DNA of 64,000 bases from Novosphingobium hassiacum (GCF_014196055.1 NZ_JACICY010000002.1:62001-126000); one strand, 5' to 3'; positions 17,163 through 31,365 are shown, counted from the first letter of the stretch. A program made the numbers and translations. Notes: generated by a model from the sequence alone, not told the origin.

Positions 17163-18965
17163 TCAGCCCGACGCGAGCGCCAGACGCGGAGGCGTGCGCG
17201 TATCCTGCAGTGCGGAACTGCGGCGCAAGCCTTCGGGATGGGCGACATGGGCGGGCCGTTTGCCGGTTTCACGGGTGCGGAATGTCGAGACCAGTTCGGT
17301 CAGGCGTTCGGCTTCGAGCGACAGACTGTGGGTGGCTGCCGAGGATTCCTCGACCATCGCCGCGTTGGCCTGGGTCATGCGGTCCATGTCGGCCACGGCA
17401 TCGTTCACCGTGGCCAGTGTTTCGGCCTGACTGGCGGCAGCTTGGGCGATGCGCGTCACCAGAGCGTCGACTTCGCCGACCCGATCGACGATCCCGATCA
17501 AGCGCTCGCCGGTTTCGCCGACGAGGCTGACGCCTTCTCCGACTTGCGCGCTGCTCGTTTCGATCAGGGTCTTGATCATCTGGGCCGCCTCGGCCGAACG
17601 CTGCGCGAGAGCGCGGACTTCGGTGGCGACGACGGCAAAGCCGCGTCCCGATTCCCCGGCCCGTGCAGCCTCGACCCCGGCGTTGAGCGCCAGAAGGTTG
17701 GTCTGGAAGGCGATGCCGTCGATGACCGTGATGATCTGGCTAATCTCTCTGGCCGATCCTTCGATGGCTGCCATGGCCGAGACGGCTCGCTGCACCACCT
17801 CCCCGCCTTCGCTGGCCTGACGGTGCGTCGCGGCCATAGCGTCCTGCACGGCGCGGGCTCCAGTGGCGGTTTCGCGAACGCTTCGGGTTACGCCGTTCAT
17901 CGAAGCCGTTGTTTCGGCAAGGCTGGAGGACTGCTGTTCATTGCGGCGGGCAAGATCGTCGCTCGCCTCGCGAATCTCGGAGATTGCGTTCATCACGCTG
18001 GCCGAGCCGACGCGCACCGTGCGCAGGGCAATCGACAGCGAATCAACTGCGGTATTATAATTCCTGCGTAGTTCCTCGTAGCCTTCAGGGAAGGCCCGAT
18101 CGATGCGGTATTCGAGGTCCTGCCGGGCCATCGCATCGAGTCCCGACGAAAGCGAAGCTACGACGGCGCGCTGATCGAGTTCGGCCTGCGCGCGCGCCAG
18201 ACCGGTGCTCCGAAAGACCGCGATCGCCCGAGCCATCATGCCGATCTCGTCGGCACGCTCGATGCCCTCGTCAGCTCCGCTGTAATCGCCATCGGCAAGC
18301 TGCTGCAAGGTCGCGACCTTCGCGACGAGCGGGCCGACGACACGGTCGCGCAAACGGCGCGCCGTCATGCTGACGAGTGCGAGTATCGCGCACGCAACGA
18401 CCGTGAATACAGTCAGCATCACGCCCACGAACGTGTTGGCGTAACGCATCAGGTCGCCACGATAGGCTCCTGATTCCTCGACCAGATGGGCGACGGCCGC
18501 GTGCTGCTTGACGTAGGCAGGCGTCAGTTCGGCGGCGTGGACGCGGCGCATCGTCGCAAGATCACGGGCCTTCATCGCCGGAATGAAGCGATCGCCAAGC
18601 GCGGCCCAGAATGCATCGGCTGTACCGACCGTGGCTGACACTTCTTCGCGCAGTTCTTCCGGGACGGGCGCGGTCGCCCAGTATGCCTTGCGTTGCTGGA
18701 ACAGCGCTTCTTCTTCGGCCAAGGCGACGAGCGCGTCCTCGATATGGCGCGGATCGGCTATGGCCCAGGTGGTATGCAGGTAGGGCTCGACCACGAACGC
18801 GGGCGGCGGGAGGATATCGGCGAGGAGTTCGTCCTGTAGCAGGTTCTGCCGGTGCAACGGACCGCCGAAGCGGGTGTAGCCGATGCCGATGGCGGCCATC
18901 GCGATAGCCGTCACAATCAGGCAGATCATGACCCTTGCACCGCGTGCTGACTGATCCTTGATCAT
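17163..18965 (-). CDS. Methyl-accepting chemotaxis protein
   Basis: The 600-residue receptor has a first membrane span at about 14-33, a periplasmic sensing region of about 160 residues, a second span near 190-212, a HAMP domain ([17 protein letters not shown]...ADGDYS), and a long cytoplasmic coiled coil with the conserved tip ([19 protein letters not shown], then [18 protein letters not shown]). This tip interacts with CheA and CheW. No C-terminal CheR-tethering pentapeptide is visible. The ATG at 18965 has GGAG ten bases upstream; the longer reading begins with TTG. Its ligand is unknown and no che genes are in the window. Confidence 0.94.
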   Translation of the reverse strand: MIKDQSARGARVMICLIVTAIAMAAIGIGYTRFGGPLHRQNLLQDELLADILPPPAFVVEPYLHTTWAIADPRHIEDALVALAEEEALFQQRKAYWATAPVPEELREEVSATVGTADAFWAALGDRFIPAMKARDLATMRRVHAAELTPAYVKQHAAVAHLVEESGAYRGDLMRYANTFVGVMLTVFTVVACAILALVSMTARRLRDRVVGPLVAKVATLQQLADGDYSGADEGIERADEIGMMARAIAVFRSTGLARAQAELDQRAVVASLSSGLDAMARQDLEYRIDRAFPEGYEELRRNYNTAVDSLSIALRTVRVGSASVMNAISEIREASDDLARRNEQQSSSLAETTASMNGVTRSVRETATGARAVQDAMAATHRQASEGGEVVQRAVSAMAAIEGSAREISQIITVIDGIAFQTNLLALNAGVEAARAGESGRGFAVVATEVRALAQRSAEAAQMIKTLIETSSAQVGEGVSLVGETGERLIGIVDRVGEVDALVTRIAQAAASQAETLATVNDAVADMDRMTQANAAMVEESSAATHSLSLEAERLTELVSTFRTRETGKRPAHVAHPEGLRRSSALQDTRTPPRLALASG

Positions 18966-19090
18966 GCAGGGTTGCTCCCGACTGCCCGAATTTGCCAATA
19001 AACCCTAGCTGGACAGGGTTAACTTCGCCGAGCGGTGAAGCTAGCGGGAATCCCTAAGCATACGATGCGAGACCTGGTGCGCGAACGACG

Positions 19091-19122
19091 AAAAGCCCCG
19101 CCGGATTGCTCCGGCGGGGTTT
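19091..19122 (-). terminator. Rho-independent terminator of rpoBC
   Basis: On the minus strand CCCCGCCGGA pairs with TCCGGCGGGG around a GCAA tetraloop and is followed by CTTTT. It lies about 30 bases beyond the rpoC stop codon. Confidence 0.9.
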
Positions 19123-19151
19123 GTTCATTGTGCCTTGGATAGCGCTGAAGC

Positions 19152-23438
<4,287 letters not shown>

Positions 23439-23455
23439 CTGGGTCTTCCTTTATC

Positions 23456-23545
23456 CCCCTCCCGCTTGCGGGAGGGGTTAGGGGTGGGTCTTTTGGAGTG
23501 AGCCGATAAAAGCCCACCCCCGACCCCTCCCGCAGGCGGGAGGGG
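23456..23545. repeat. GC-rich palindromic repeat, family B, inverted pair between rpoB and rpoC
   Basis: Two copies of the palindrome CCCCTCCCGC-NN-GCGGGAGGGG lie at 23456-23477 and 23524-23545 in inverted orientation, each with an outer GGGGTGGG or CCCACCCC tail facing the other, so the whole stretch can fold into one cruciform. A third copy with the same tail is at 62590-62623. It occupies nearly all of the rpoB-rpoC gap. Confidence 0.85.
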
Positions 23546-23556
23546 AGAAGGATGCC

Positions 23557-26500
23557 TTACTCGGCAGCCTGCGCGAAATCGTCGTCGTCGGTGTTATCCA
23601 GCGATGACAATTCGACGTTGAGGCCGAGCGAGCGCATTTCCTTGACGAGCACGTTGAAGCTTTCGGGAATGCCGGCCTCGAAGGTGTCGTCGCCCTTGAC
23701 GATCGCTTCGTAGACCTTGGTGCGACCGACGACATCGTCCGACTTCACCGTGAGCATTTCCTGCAGCGTGTAGGCGGCGCCGTAGGCCTGGAGAGCCCAG
23801 ACCTCCATTTCGCCGAAACGCTGGCCACCGAACTGCGCCTTACCACCCAGCGGCTGCTGCGTGACGAGGCTGTACGGCCCGATCGAACGTGCGTGGATCT
23901 TGTCGTCCACAAGGTGATGCAGCTTGAGCATGTAGATGATGCCCACGGTGACCTTGCGGTCAAAGGCTTCACCGGTGCGCCCGTCAAACAGCGTCGACTG
24001 GCCCGAGGTATCGAGACCTGCCTTCACCAGCATCGCCGTCACGTCGCTTTCACGCGCGCCGTCGAACACCGGCGTACCCATCGGAACGCCTGCCTTCAGG
24101 TTCTCGGACAGTTCGACGATTTCCTGCGTGGTGCGGGCGTCGATTTCGGCGTGATAGTTCTCGCCGTAGATGTCCTTGAGCTTGTCGATCAGCGCCGTCG
24201 GCGGGGGTGCCGCCTCCGGGTCCGGATTGGCGTGACGCCATTCTTCGAGCTGATGCGTGATCTGCTGGCCAAGTCCGCGAGCCGCCCAGCCAAGGTGCGT
24301 CTCGAAGATCTGCCCGACGTTCATGCGCGAAGGCACGCCCAGCGGGTTCAGCACGATGTCGACGTGCGTTCCGTCTTCGAGGAACGGCATGTCCTCGACC
24401 GGCAGGATGCGCGAAATGACACCCTTGTTGCCGTGACGGCCGGCCATCTTGTCGCCCGGCTGCAGCTTGCGCTTCACCGCGACGAAGACCTTGACCATTT
24501 TGAGCACGCCCGGAGCGAGTTCGTCACCGCGCTCGAGCTTCTCTTTGCGATCCTCGAACTTCTCCTGGATCGACTTCACGGTCGCGTCGTACTGCGCCTT
24601 GATCGCTTCCAGCTGCTGCTGGCGCGCATCGTCGGCAACGGCGAACTTCCACCATTCATAGCGTTCGACATCGGCAAGCACCTGCTCGTCGATCTCGATG
24701 CCCTTCTTGATGCCCTTGGGCGCAGCGGCGATGGTCTGCCCCATCAGCATCTCGCGCAGGCGGTTGAAGGTGGCGCGGTTAAGAATGCCGCGTTCGTCTT
24801 CACGGTCCTTGGCGAGGCGTTCGATTTCCTCGTTCTGGATCGCACGCGTACGGTCATCGATTTCGATGCCGTGACGGTTGAACACGCGCACTTCGACGAT
24901 CGTACCGGCAACGCCCGGCGGCAGGCGCAGCGAGGTATCGCGGACGTCCGACGCCTTTTCACCGAAGATCGCGCGGAGCAGCTTTTCTTCCGGCGTCATC
25001 GGCGATTCACCCTTGGGAGTGATCTTGCCGACGAGGATGTCACCGGGGTGAACTTCTGCGCCGATGTAGACGATGCCCGCTTCGTCGAGGTTGCGCAGGG
25101 CTTCCTCGCCGACGTTCGGGATATCGCGCGTGATGTCTTCCGGCCCGAGCTTGGTGTCGCGCGCCATCACTTCGAATTCTTCGATGTGGATCGAGGTGAA
25201 CACGTCGTCCTTGACGATGCGTTCGCTGATCAGGATCGAGTCTTCGTAGTTGTAACCATTCCACGGCATGAACGCGACGAGGGTGTTGCGACCCAGCGCC
25301 AGTTCGCCCAATTCGGTCGAAGGACCGTCGGCCAGAATATCGCCCTTTTCGACGACATCGCCCACCTTCACCAGCGGACGCTGGTTGATGCAGGTGTTCT
25401 GGTTCGAACGCTGGAACTTCTGCAGGGTGTAAATGTCCACACCCGACTGACCGGCTTCGATATCACCCGATGCACGGATAACGATACGCGTGGCGTCGAC
25501 CTGATCGACGATACCGCCGCGCAGCGCGCCGATCGCAGCGCCCGAATCGCGCGCCACGGTCTCTTCCATGCCGGTGCCGACAAACGGTGCGTCGGCCTTG
25601 ACCAACGGCACAGCCTGACGCTGCATGTTCGAGCCCATCAGTGCGCGGTTGGCGTCATCGTTTTCCAGGAACGGAATGAGCGATGCGGCGACCGAGACGA
25701 GCTGCTTGGGCGAAACGTCCATCAGCGTGACCGTATCGCGCGGCGCCATCACGAATTCGCCGTTCTGACGAGCCGAGACGAGTTCTTCGACGAAGGTGCC
25801 TTCAGGGCCGATTTCAGCCGAAGCCTGCGCCACGGTGTGCTTCTGCTCTTCCATCGCCGACAGGTAGACCACATCGCTGGTCACCTTGCCGTCGTTGACC
25901 TTGCGGTACGGCGTTTCGATGAAGCCGTACTTGTTGACGCGGGCGAACGTCGACAGCGAGTTGATCAGACCGATGTTCGGGCCTTCCGGCGTTTCGATCG
26001 GGCAGATGCGGCCGTAGTGCGTGGGATGAACGTCGCGGACTTCGAAGCCTGCGCGTTCACGCGTCAGACCGCCTGGGCCCAAGGCCGAAACGCGACGCTT
26101 GTGCGTCACTTCGGACAGCGGGTTGGTCTGATCCATGAACTGCGACAGCTGCGAGGAGCCGAAGAATTCGCGCACCGCAGCAACCGCAGGCTTGGCGTTG
26201 ATCAGATCGTTCGGCATGACCGTCGACACATCGACCGACGACATGCGCTCCTTGACCGCGCGTTCCATGCGCAGCAGGCCAACGCGGTACTGGTTTTCCA
26301 GCAGCTCGCCCACCGAGCGCACGCGACGGTTGCCGAGGTTGTCGATGTCATCGACTTCGCCCTTGCCGTCCTTGAGGTTCACCAGTTCCTTGACCACGGC
26401 GAGAATGTCGTCGGTGCGCAGGGTGGTGACGGTGTCCTCGCAATCGAGGCTGAGGCGCATGTTGAGCTTGACGCGACCCACGGCCGAAAGGTCGTAGCGG

Positions 26501-27717
26501 TCGGGATCGAAGAACAACCCGTCGAACAGCGCTTCGGCGGTTTCGCGGGTCGGCGGCTCACCCGGGCGCATGACACGATAGATGTCGGACAGCGCATGAT
26601 CGCGGTCCGGCGACTTGTCGGCCTTGAGCGTGTTGCGGATCCACGGACCCGTGGTCACGTGATCGATGTCGAGCAGTTCGAGACGGTCGATACCGGCGCG
26701 GTCGAGCACTTCGAGGTTTTCGACGCCGACTTCGTCACCGGCTTCGATCCAGATGCGCCCGGTCGATTCGTCGATCAGGTCCTTGGCTGCATAGCGGCCG
26801 AAGATTTCCTCGGTCGGGATCAGCAGTTCGGCAAGGCCGTCCTTCTGCGCCTTGTTAGCAGCGCGTGGGGAGATCTTCTGGCCGGCTGCGAAGATGATCT
26901 CGCCCGACTTGCCGTCGACGATGTCGAAGGTCGGCTTGGTGCCGCGCCACTGTTCGAGCACGAACGGAACCTTCCAGCCGCTCTCAGCGCGGGTCCAGGT
27001 GACCGTGTCATAGAAGTGATCGAGGATCTGGTCGTCGGCAAGGCCCAGCGCGTGCAGCAGCGCGGTGACCGGCAGCTTGCGCTTGCGGTCGATACGGACG
27101 TTGACGATGTCCTTGGCGTCGAATTCGAAATCGAGCCACGAACCGCGATAGGGAATGACGCGCGCGGCGAACAGGTACTTGCCCGACGAGTGGGTCTTGC
27201 CACGGTCATGGTCGAACAGGACGCCCGGCGAACGGTGCATCTGCGACACGATGACGCGCTCGGTGCCGTTGATAAAGAAGGTGCCGTTCTCGGTCATGAG
27301 CGGGATATCGCCCATGTAGACGTCCTGCTCCTTGATATCGATGAGCGACTTGGTCTCGGTCTCGGAGTCCACTTCGAACGTGGCGAGCTTGAGCGTGACC
27401 TTCATCGGCGCAGCATAGGTAATGCCGCGCTGGCGGCATTCGTTCACGTCATACTTGGGCGCTTCAAGGACGTAACCGTCCTTTTCCTTGATATCGAGGC
27501 TGGCCGTACCGGCGAAATCGCCGATCGGGAACACCGAGCGCAGGGTCTTTTCGAGGCCCGAGACGTAGCCGGTCGACGGATCGGAGCGAAGGAACTGCTC
27601 ATACGATTCGCGCTGGACTTCGATCAGGTTGGGCATCTGCACGACTTCGTGAATATCACCGAAGATCTTGCGGATACGCCTTTTGACGCCGGGACGGCTG
27701 GGAGCTTTGGTAGCCAT
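23557..27717 (-). CDS. rpoB: RNA polymerase beta subunit
   Basis: The 1386-residue protein has all conserved RpoB regions: the rifampicin-binding region ([30 protein letters not shown], about residues 515-545), the [12 protein letters not shown] stretch following it, and the C-terminal clamp region ([22 protein letters not shown]). The rifampicin-site residues seen here (Q, D, H, R, S) are those of the sensitive wild-type consensus. The gene is first in the leftward rpoBC unit, with a promoter candidate 224-252 bases upstream of its start. Unusually, rplJ-rplL are not directly upstream but lie 2.7 kb away, pointing the other way. Confidence 0.99.
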   Translation of the reverse strand: MATKAPSRPGVKRRIRKIFGDIHEVVQMPNLIEVQRESYEQFLRSDPSTGYVSGLEKTLRSVFPIGDFAGTASLDIKEKDGYVLEAPKYDVNECRQRGITYAAPMKVTLKLATFEVDSETETKSLIDIKEQDVYMGDIPLMTENGTFFINGTERVIVSQMHRSPGVLFDHDRGKTHSSGKYLFAARVIPYRGSWLDFEFDAKDIVNVRIDRKRKLPVTALLHALGLADDQILDHFYDTVTWTRAESGWKVPFVLEQWRGTKPTFDIVDGKSGEIIFAAGQKISPRAANKAQKDGLAELLIPTEEIFGRYAAKDLIDESTGRIWIEAGDEVGVENLEVLDRAGIDRLELLDIDHVTTGPWIRNTLKADKSPDRDHALSDIYRVMRPGEPPTRETAEALFDGLFFDPDRYDLSAVGRVKLNMRLSLDCEDTVTTLRTDDILAVVKELVNLKDGKGEVDDIDNLGNRRVRSVGELLENQYRVGLLRMERAVKERMSSVDVSTVMPNDLINAKPAVAAVREFFGSSQLSQFMDQTNPLSEVTHKRRVSALGPGGLTRERAGFEVRDVHPTHYGRICPIETPEGPNIGLINSLSTFARVNKYGFIETPYRKVNDGKVTSDVVYLSAMEEQKHTVAQASAEIGPEGTFVEELVSARQNGEFVMAPRDTVTLMDVSPKQLVSVAASLIPFLENDDANRALMGSNMQRQAVPLVKADAPFVGTGMEETVARDSGAAIGALRGGIVDQVDATRIVIRASGDIEAGQSGVDIYTLQKFQRSNQNTCINQRPLVKVGDVVEKGDILADGPSTELGELALGRNTLVAFMPWNGYNYEDSILISERIVKDDVFTSIHIEEFEVMARDTKLGPEDITRDIPNVGEEALRNLDEAGIVYIGAEVHPGDILVGKITPKGESPMTPEEKLLRAIFGEKASDVRDTSLRLPPGVAGTIVEVRVFNRHGIEIDDRTRAIQNEEIERLAKDREDERGILNRATFNRLREMLMGQTIAAAPKGIKKGIEIDEQVLADVERYEWWKFAVADDARQQQLEAIKAQYDATVKSIQEKFEDRKEKLERGDELAPGVLKMVKVFVAVKRKLQPGDKMAGRHGNKGVISRILPVEDMPFLEDGTHVDIVLNPLGVPSRMNVGQIFETHLGWAARGLGQQITHQLEEWRHANPDPEAAPPPTALIDKLKDIYGENYHAEIDARTTQEIVELSENLKAGVPMGTPVFDGARESDVTAMLVKAGLDTSGQSTLFDGRTGEAFDRKVTVGIIYMLKLHHLVDDKIHARSIGPYSLVTQQPLGGKAQFGGQRFGEMEVWALQAYGAAYTLQEMLTVKSDDVVGRTKVYEAIVKGDDTFEAGIPESFNVLVKEMRSLGLNVELSSLDNTDDDDFAQAAE

Positions 27718-27940
27718 GAAGGTTACGAGCCTCTTTCAGGTACGGGCCGGAAAACCGGCGGAAATCTGCCACGCGCAGCGTGTGGCACCATCAAACGATA
27801 AAAGGCCGCACAGCGCATGATTTTCCGAAAACGGAAGCCATGGCCCGCAGCCTTTTGCGTCAGATGGATTGCCCGGCGCTTCCTTCCGTGGCCACCCCCT
27901 GCGCATGGGACGGCCTTGCTCGAAGCGTGGGCAGAGGCGG

Positions 27941-27969
27941 CATATAGGGTCTGTGCCTGCCGAAGTCAA
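27941..27969 (-). promoter_or_regulatory. Candidate sigma-70 promoter of rpoBC
   Basis: On the minus strand TTGACT (27969-27964) is separated by 17 bases from TATATG (27946-27941), close to the vegetative consensus. It would give a leader of about 215 nt before rpoB. The remaining sequence between rpoB and 28167 shows no gene; no ribosomal-protein-type structure was recognised in the leader. Confidence 0.6.
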
Positions 27970-28166
27970 AGGCCAAACAAGGGGTTGGCACATTCGTCGG
28001 CGGTCGTTGCCGATACTATCGCCGCGCCTTTCTGCTAGATGAACAGACGACGAAACGGCATCCGCGTAAGAGGAACAAACAAGGGTTAAGCGTCGGCTCG
28101 TAAGCAGGAACAGCTCATTTCATCGCCTTTACGGGGCCGGAAAACGGTTCGTCGCGTTCTCCTCAT

Positions 28167-29030
28167 ATGAACACGAACCTCAACATATCGCCCCGCAACA
28201 TCATGGCGGTTTCAGCCATGTTGATGCTTTCCACTGGAATGGCCCGTGCGCAGGAAGCCGTGCAGATCACGGTACCGACTGCGCCTGTAACCGCTGCTCC
28301 GGCCACGCCGCCGCCTGCCGCTCCGACGATCGTCCTGCCTGAGGCAGCACCGGCATCCCCGGCTGCCACCCCGGCGGCTCCGGTCGTTGCCGAGACGGTA
28401 GCGCCCCCGCCGACGCGTGCTCCGCGCGCGGCGTCGACAGCGCCGCGTACTGCGCGGGCGGTTGAAGCAGCCGCGCCGGTTGCTGCGGCACCTGTTGTCG
28501 ATCGCGCTCCTGCGCCGGTGACAGCGCAGCCCGTGCCGGTCGAACCCGTGCCCGCAGCGCAAGTTGCACCTCCTCCTGCTGCTGCGGTAGCGACGAGCGA
28601 TACCCCAGATTGGGCATTGCCGGTTGGCGCAGCCGCAACTCTGCTGGTGCTGGGCGGTATAGGCCTTGCCATGACGCGTCGCCGCCGTGCTTGGGAAGCC
28701 GATGCCGATTTCGTGCCGCCCATGGTCAACCGCCCGGCCACGCGTCCAATGGCCGAGCGTCCGGTCGTGACCGAACGTCCTGCTGCTGCGCCGATGATGG
28801 CGAACAGCGCAGCCCCGGCTTCGGCTGACGATCGCGCCGAGCTGATCAATCGCATGGTCGCCGCGCAGCCTGACGCTTCGAATCCGTTCACGTCGGCAAA
28901 GGCGCGTCGCCGTCGTGCCCGCCTGATCGTGCAGTCGATGCCGAAGACGGCGCAGGAGCCCGCATCGATCCGCGCTCCGCAATATTCCGAGCGCCCGTTG
29001 CAGGATCACCGTGTGCTTGCATCTCTCTAA
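28167..29030 (+). CDS. Pro/Ala-rich membrane protein with C-terminal cytoplasmic tail
   Basis: The 287-residue protein starts with a signal-like hydrophobic segment (about 13-28, then ARAQ), followed by about 120 residues of Ala/Pro/Val-rich, probably extended sequence. A membrane span at about 150-168 (LPVGAAATLLVLGGIGLAM) is followed at once by TRRRR, and then an Arg-rich tail with a predicted short helix (ADDRAELINRMVAAQPDASNPF). The layout resembles a Gram-positive cell-wall anchor, without an LPXTG sequence. I do not recognise its function. It may span the periplasm toward the wall. It is divergent from rpoB and ends with a long hairpin terminator. Confidence 0.75.
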   Translation: MNTNLNISPRNIMAVSAMLMLSTGMARAQEAVQITVPTAPVTAAPATPPPAAPTIVLPEAAPASPAATPAAPVVAETVAPPPTRAPRAASTAPRTARAVEAAAPVAAAPVVDRAPAPVTAQPVPVEPVPAAQVAPPPAAAVATSDTPDWALPVGAAATLLVLGGIGLAMTRRRRAWEADADFVPPMVNRPATRPMAERPVVTERPAAAPMMANSAAPASADDRAELINRMVAAQPDASNPFTSAKARRRRARLIVQSMPKTAQEPASIRAPQYSERPLQDHRVLASL

Positions 29031-29067
29031 CCCCCTTCGCCCGTCGCCACGTCGTGGCGGAGAGTGC

Positions 29068-29106
29068 GGCCTCTTCCGGATTTTCCGGGAGGGGCCGTTC
29101 TTCTTT
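29068..29106 (+). terminator. Terminator after the Pro/Ala-rich membrane protein
   Basis: GGCCTCTTCCGG at 29068-29079 pairs with CCGGGAGGGGCC at 29085-29096 (12 bp, two G-U wobbles), followed by GTTCTTCTTT. A smaller perfect hairpin, CGCCAC-GTC-GTGGCG, precedes it at 29045-29059. Confidence 0.7.
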
Positions 29107-29119
29107 GTGGACCCATATT

Positions 29120-29198
29120 GTTTTTCGATATTATTGATTGACGATAAACCGAATCGACCTTATTGAATATCGATACCGACCGTATCGGAGAACGATCA
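29120..29198 (+). promoter_or_regulatory. AT-rich control region with inverted TCGATATT/AATATCGA sites
   Basis: This stretch is far richer in A and T than its surroundings. TCGATATT at 29125-29132 and AATATCGA at 29166-29173 form a spaced inverted repeat, and TTATTGA(T/A)T occurs as a direct repeat at 29131 and 29160. It precedes the three-gene cassette that ends in an HTH regulator, so it is a plausible operator for that regulator. This is inference; no -10/-35 pair was assigned. Confidence 0.45.
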
Positions 29199-29351
29199 AT
29201 GTCACTGTCCCGCCCCACGTACGCAGCCGCGCTCGCTTCGCTGTTGCTGGCCGCCACGCTGTGGTTGCCCGCGGCGAGGTCGGGCGGTGGCGCGTCCCTC
29301 TCCGCCGATGGTCCGGTTGCGGCAACTTACGCCTTGCCGCTTGCCGCCTGA
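29199..29351 (+). CDS. Tiny hydrophobic secreted or membrane peptide
   Basis: The 50-residue reading frame (ATG at 29199, GGAG about eight bases upstream) encodes an N-terminal hydrophobic stretch (AAALASLLLAATLWLP, about residues 9-24) followed by a short Gly/Ala-rich tail. It looks like a signal peptide or single membrane span. It ends 18 bases before the DUF2975 gene and shares its AT-rich upstream region. I do not recognise it, but small proteins ending their span with LWLP or MWLP are common near such genes in sphingomonads (from memory). An alternative ATG at 29163 would add 12 residues; no ribosome site supports it. Confidence 0.5.
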   Translation: MSLSRPTYAAALASLLLAATLWLPAARSGGGASLSADGPVAATYALPLAA

Positions 29352-29369
29352 CCTCAAGGAGAGAAGTCC

Positions 29370-29900
29370 GTGTCCACATTCCGCTCCGACCCGCTCCTCG
29401 GCATTGCCAAGGTGCTGCTCACTATCACCATGATCATGTTCGTAATCGGCATCGTCGGGCTCGGCATCGGCGCCGCCGCCCTGCTCGTGATGAAGAGCGT
29501 CGTCACCGCCAAACTGCTTGAGAACGGCGCGCCGGCCGAGGCCTACTGGGCGATCCTGCTGCTGCTGCCGCTGATCGCCGGTTTGCTGATGCTGTCCTAC
29601 CGCTTTGCTGAAAGTCTGCGGGCCATCGTCCGTACGGTCGAGCAGGGCGATCCGTTCATCCCCGACAACGCCGCCCGGTTGAGGACCATGGCGTGGCTAG
29701 CGCTCGCCTGCCAGTTGGTGGCGGTCCCGATCGGCGCGCTTGCCGTGTGGATCGAGAACGCGATGCAGGAGGTGGGAGACATCCAGGTTACCGGCGAGGT
29801 CTCGACCAATGGCCTGCTGCTGGCGCTGGTGCTGTTCATTCTGGCACGGGTGTTCAAGACCGGGGCAGAAATGCGCGAAGATCTGGAAGGGACCGTGTGA
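29370..29900 (+). CDS. DUF2975 four-span membrane protein
   Basis: The 176-residue protein has four predicted membrane spans at about 17-42, 55-75, 105-128 and 148-165, a DUF2975 pattern with the conserved RFAESLRAIVRTVEQGDPF and RLRTMAWL segments after the second span. The start is GTG at 29370 with AAGGAGA seven bases upstream. DUF2975 proteins are widely paired with a small HTH regulator of the YozG type, as here, but have no established function; a membrane effector regulated by its partner is the usual guess. Its stop overlaps the start of the regulator (TGATG). Confidence 0.88.
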   Translation: MSTFRSDPLLGIAKVLLTITMIMFVIGIVGLGIGAAALLVMKSVVTAKLLENGAPAEAYWAILLLLPLIAGLLMLSYRFAESLRAIVRTVEQGDPFIPDNAARLRTMAWLALACQLVAVPIGALAVWIENAMQEVGDIQVTGEVSTNGLLLALVLFILARVFKTGAEMREDLEGTV

Positions 29901-30112
29901 TGCCCATCCATGTCAAACTCGACGACTTGCTTCACGCCCGCCGCATGACCCTGACCGAACTGGCCGAACGTATCGACCTGACGCTGGCCAACGTGTCGAT
30001 CCTCAAGACCGGCAAGGCCAAGGCGATCCGCTTTTCGACGCTCGAGGCGATCTGCCGCGAGCTCGATTGCCAGCCCGGCGATGTGCTGGGATACAGTGCC
30101 GGGCCCGAGTAA
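29900..30112 (+). CDS. Small HTH (XRE/YozG-like) transcriptional regulator
   Basis: The 70-residue protein is a single Cro/C1-type helix-turn-helix domain (MTLTELAERIDLTLANVSILKTGKA at residues 16-40, then IRFSTLEAICRELDCQPGDVLGY). This short form is the constant partner of DUF2975 genes. It overlaps the DUF2975 stop codon by one base, so the two are translationally coupled. It probably regulates its own promoter, which has repeated sites upstream at 29120-29198. A terminator follows at 30142. Confidence 0.9.
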   Translation: MPIHVKLDDLLHARRMTLTELAERIDLTLANVSILKTGKAKAIRFSTLEAICRELDCQPGDVLGYSAGPE

Positions 30113-30141
30113 CGCTTGACTCAACGCCGCATTTCCACCAG

Positions 30142-30170
30142 AGGCCCGTCCCGACCGGCGGGCCTTTGGT
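30142..30170 (+). terminator. Terminator after the DUF2975-HTH cassette
   Basis: AGGCCCG at 30142-30148 pairs with CGGGCCT at 30159-30165, with an interrupted T-rich tail (TTGGTTT). It separates the cassette from the rplJ leader. Confidence 0.7.
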
Positions 30171-30342
30171 TTGCCGATCATCCGTCCGAGACAGTTGGTG
30201 TGCAGGGTTTGCCTGCGCTTAATTCCCAACCCAGGCGGGGAAAAGAGTTTTTACAGCCGTCTCGCTCCTGAACCGGAACGCGATGCCTGCAGCGTCCGGC
30301 TTTTCGCCAGCGCACCTCCTTCCCTTGTCAACGGACTTAGCC

Positions 30343-30399
30343 GGTGGTCTTCGGGCCACCGACAACGTAGCCGGCCGTCCGGGACTCTCCCGTACGGCC
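30343..30399 (+). promoter_or_regulatory. Structured leader of rplJL (two hairpins)
   Basis: A first hairpin, GGTGGTC-TTCG-GGCCACC (30343-30360), has a UUCG loop and one G-U pair. A second, at 30373-30399, pairs GGCCGT with ACGGCC and, past a mismatch, CGGGA with TCCCG around CTC. The second lies just seven bases before the AAGGAG of rplJ. L10-L12 operons in many bacteria are controlled by the L10-(L12)4 complex binding the mRNA leader (Rfam family L10_leader), so this is a candidate site; the fit to that model was not computed. The rest of 30171-30417 holds no gene. Confidence 0.5.
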
Positions 30400-30417
30400 A
30401 TTGTGAAGGAGTTAGGC

Positions 30418-30930
30418 ATGGATCGTTCGCAGAAAGCCGAATCGGTCGCATTCCTTAACGGCGTCTTTTCCGAGGCCGGCGCGGTGGTCATCACCCGCAA
30501 CCTCGGCATGACGGTGGCCCAGTCCACTGTCCTGCGTAACAAGATCCGTGAAGCGGGTGCTACCTACAAGGTTGCGAAGAACAGTCTTGCCAAGCTTGCC
30601 GTCGCGGGCACCGATTACGAAGGTCTGGTGGACTTGTTCACCGGCCCTACCGCAATCGCGGCGTCCGCCGACCCGGTTGCTGCCGCCAAGGCAGTGGTCG
30701 AGTTCGCCAAGACCACCGACAAGATCGAAATCGTCGGTGGTGCAATGGGTTCGCAGGTTCTCAACGAAGCCGGGATCAAGGCACTTGCCACGATGCCGAG
30801 CCTCGATGAACTGCGCGGCACGCTCATCGGCCTCATCCAGGCTCCGGCCACGAAGATCGCTCAGCTTACCACTGCTCCGGCAGCCAAGCTGGCTCGCGTC
30901 TTCGGCGCCTACGCCAAGGAAGCCGCATAA
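30418..30930 (+). CDS. rplJ: Ribosomal protein L10
   Basis: The 170-residue protein starts [21 protein letters not shown] and carries the typical L10 core ([11 protein letters not shown]..., [12 protein letters not shown]) and C-terminal helix ([32 protein letters not shown]) that binds L12 dimers in the ribosomal stalk. AAGGAG lies seven bases before the ATG at 30418. It is followed by rplL after 63 bases. The gene is preceded by the structured leader, but not by rplK-rplA in this window, and not followed by rpoB as in most bacteria. Confidence 0.98.
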   Translation: MDRSQKAESVAFLNGVFSEAGAVVITRNLGMTVAQSTVLRNKIREAGATYKVAKNSLAKLAVAGTDYEGLVDLFTGPTAIAASADPVAAAKAVVEFAKTTDKIEIVGGAMGSQVLNEAGIKALATMPSLDELRGTLIGLIQAPATKIAQLTTAPAAKLARVFGAYAKEAA

Positions 30931-30993
30931 GACTGTTCGAATTCCGCCCGGTGGCAGTGCTGCCGGACGCCATCAAATCAGGAGTGATACATC

Positions 30994-31365
30994 ATGGCTG
31001 ACATCGCCAATCTCGTTGCCGAACTGTCGAAGCTGACCGTTCTTGAAGCCGCCGACCTTGCCAAGGCTCTCGAAGAAGCTTGGGGCGTTTCCGCCGCTGC
31101 CGCTGTTGCGGTTGCCGGACCTGCCGCTGCTCCTGCTGAAGCCGCTGAAGAGAAGACCGAATTCGACGTGATCCTCACCGGCGACGGTGGCAAGAAGATC
31201 CAGGTCATCAAGGAAGTCCGCGCGATCACCTCGCTCGGCCTGACCGAAGCCAAGACCCTCGTTGAATCGGCTCCCAAGGCCATCAAGGAAGGCGTCAACA
31301 AGGCTGAAGCCGAAGAAATCAAGAAGAAGATCGAAGAAGCCGGCGGCACCGTCGAAATCAAGTAA
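30994..31365 (+). CDS. rplL: Ribosomal protein L7/L12
   Basis: The 123-residue acidic protein has the N-terminal dimerisation domain (residues 1-35), an Ala-rich hinge (about 35-55) and the C-terminal factor-binding domain ([36 protein letters not shown]). It recruits translation GTPases to the ribosome. AGGAGTG precedes the start. It lies 63 bases after rplJ and ends with a strong terminator, so the transcript does not continue into another gene. Confidence 0.98.
   Translation: MADIANLVAELSKLTVLEAADLAKALEEAWGVSAAAAVAVAGPAAAPAEAAEEKTEFDVILTGDGGKKIQVIKEVRAITSLGLTEAKTLVESAPKAIKEGVNKAEAEEIKKKIEEAGGTVEIK

Noticed and set aside
23893-27801. Long open frame of 1302 codons antisense to rpoB
   Set aside because: It mirrors rpoB codon by codon; such antisense frames are expected in GC-rich genes. 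Its composition is not protein-like and it lacks a ribosome site.
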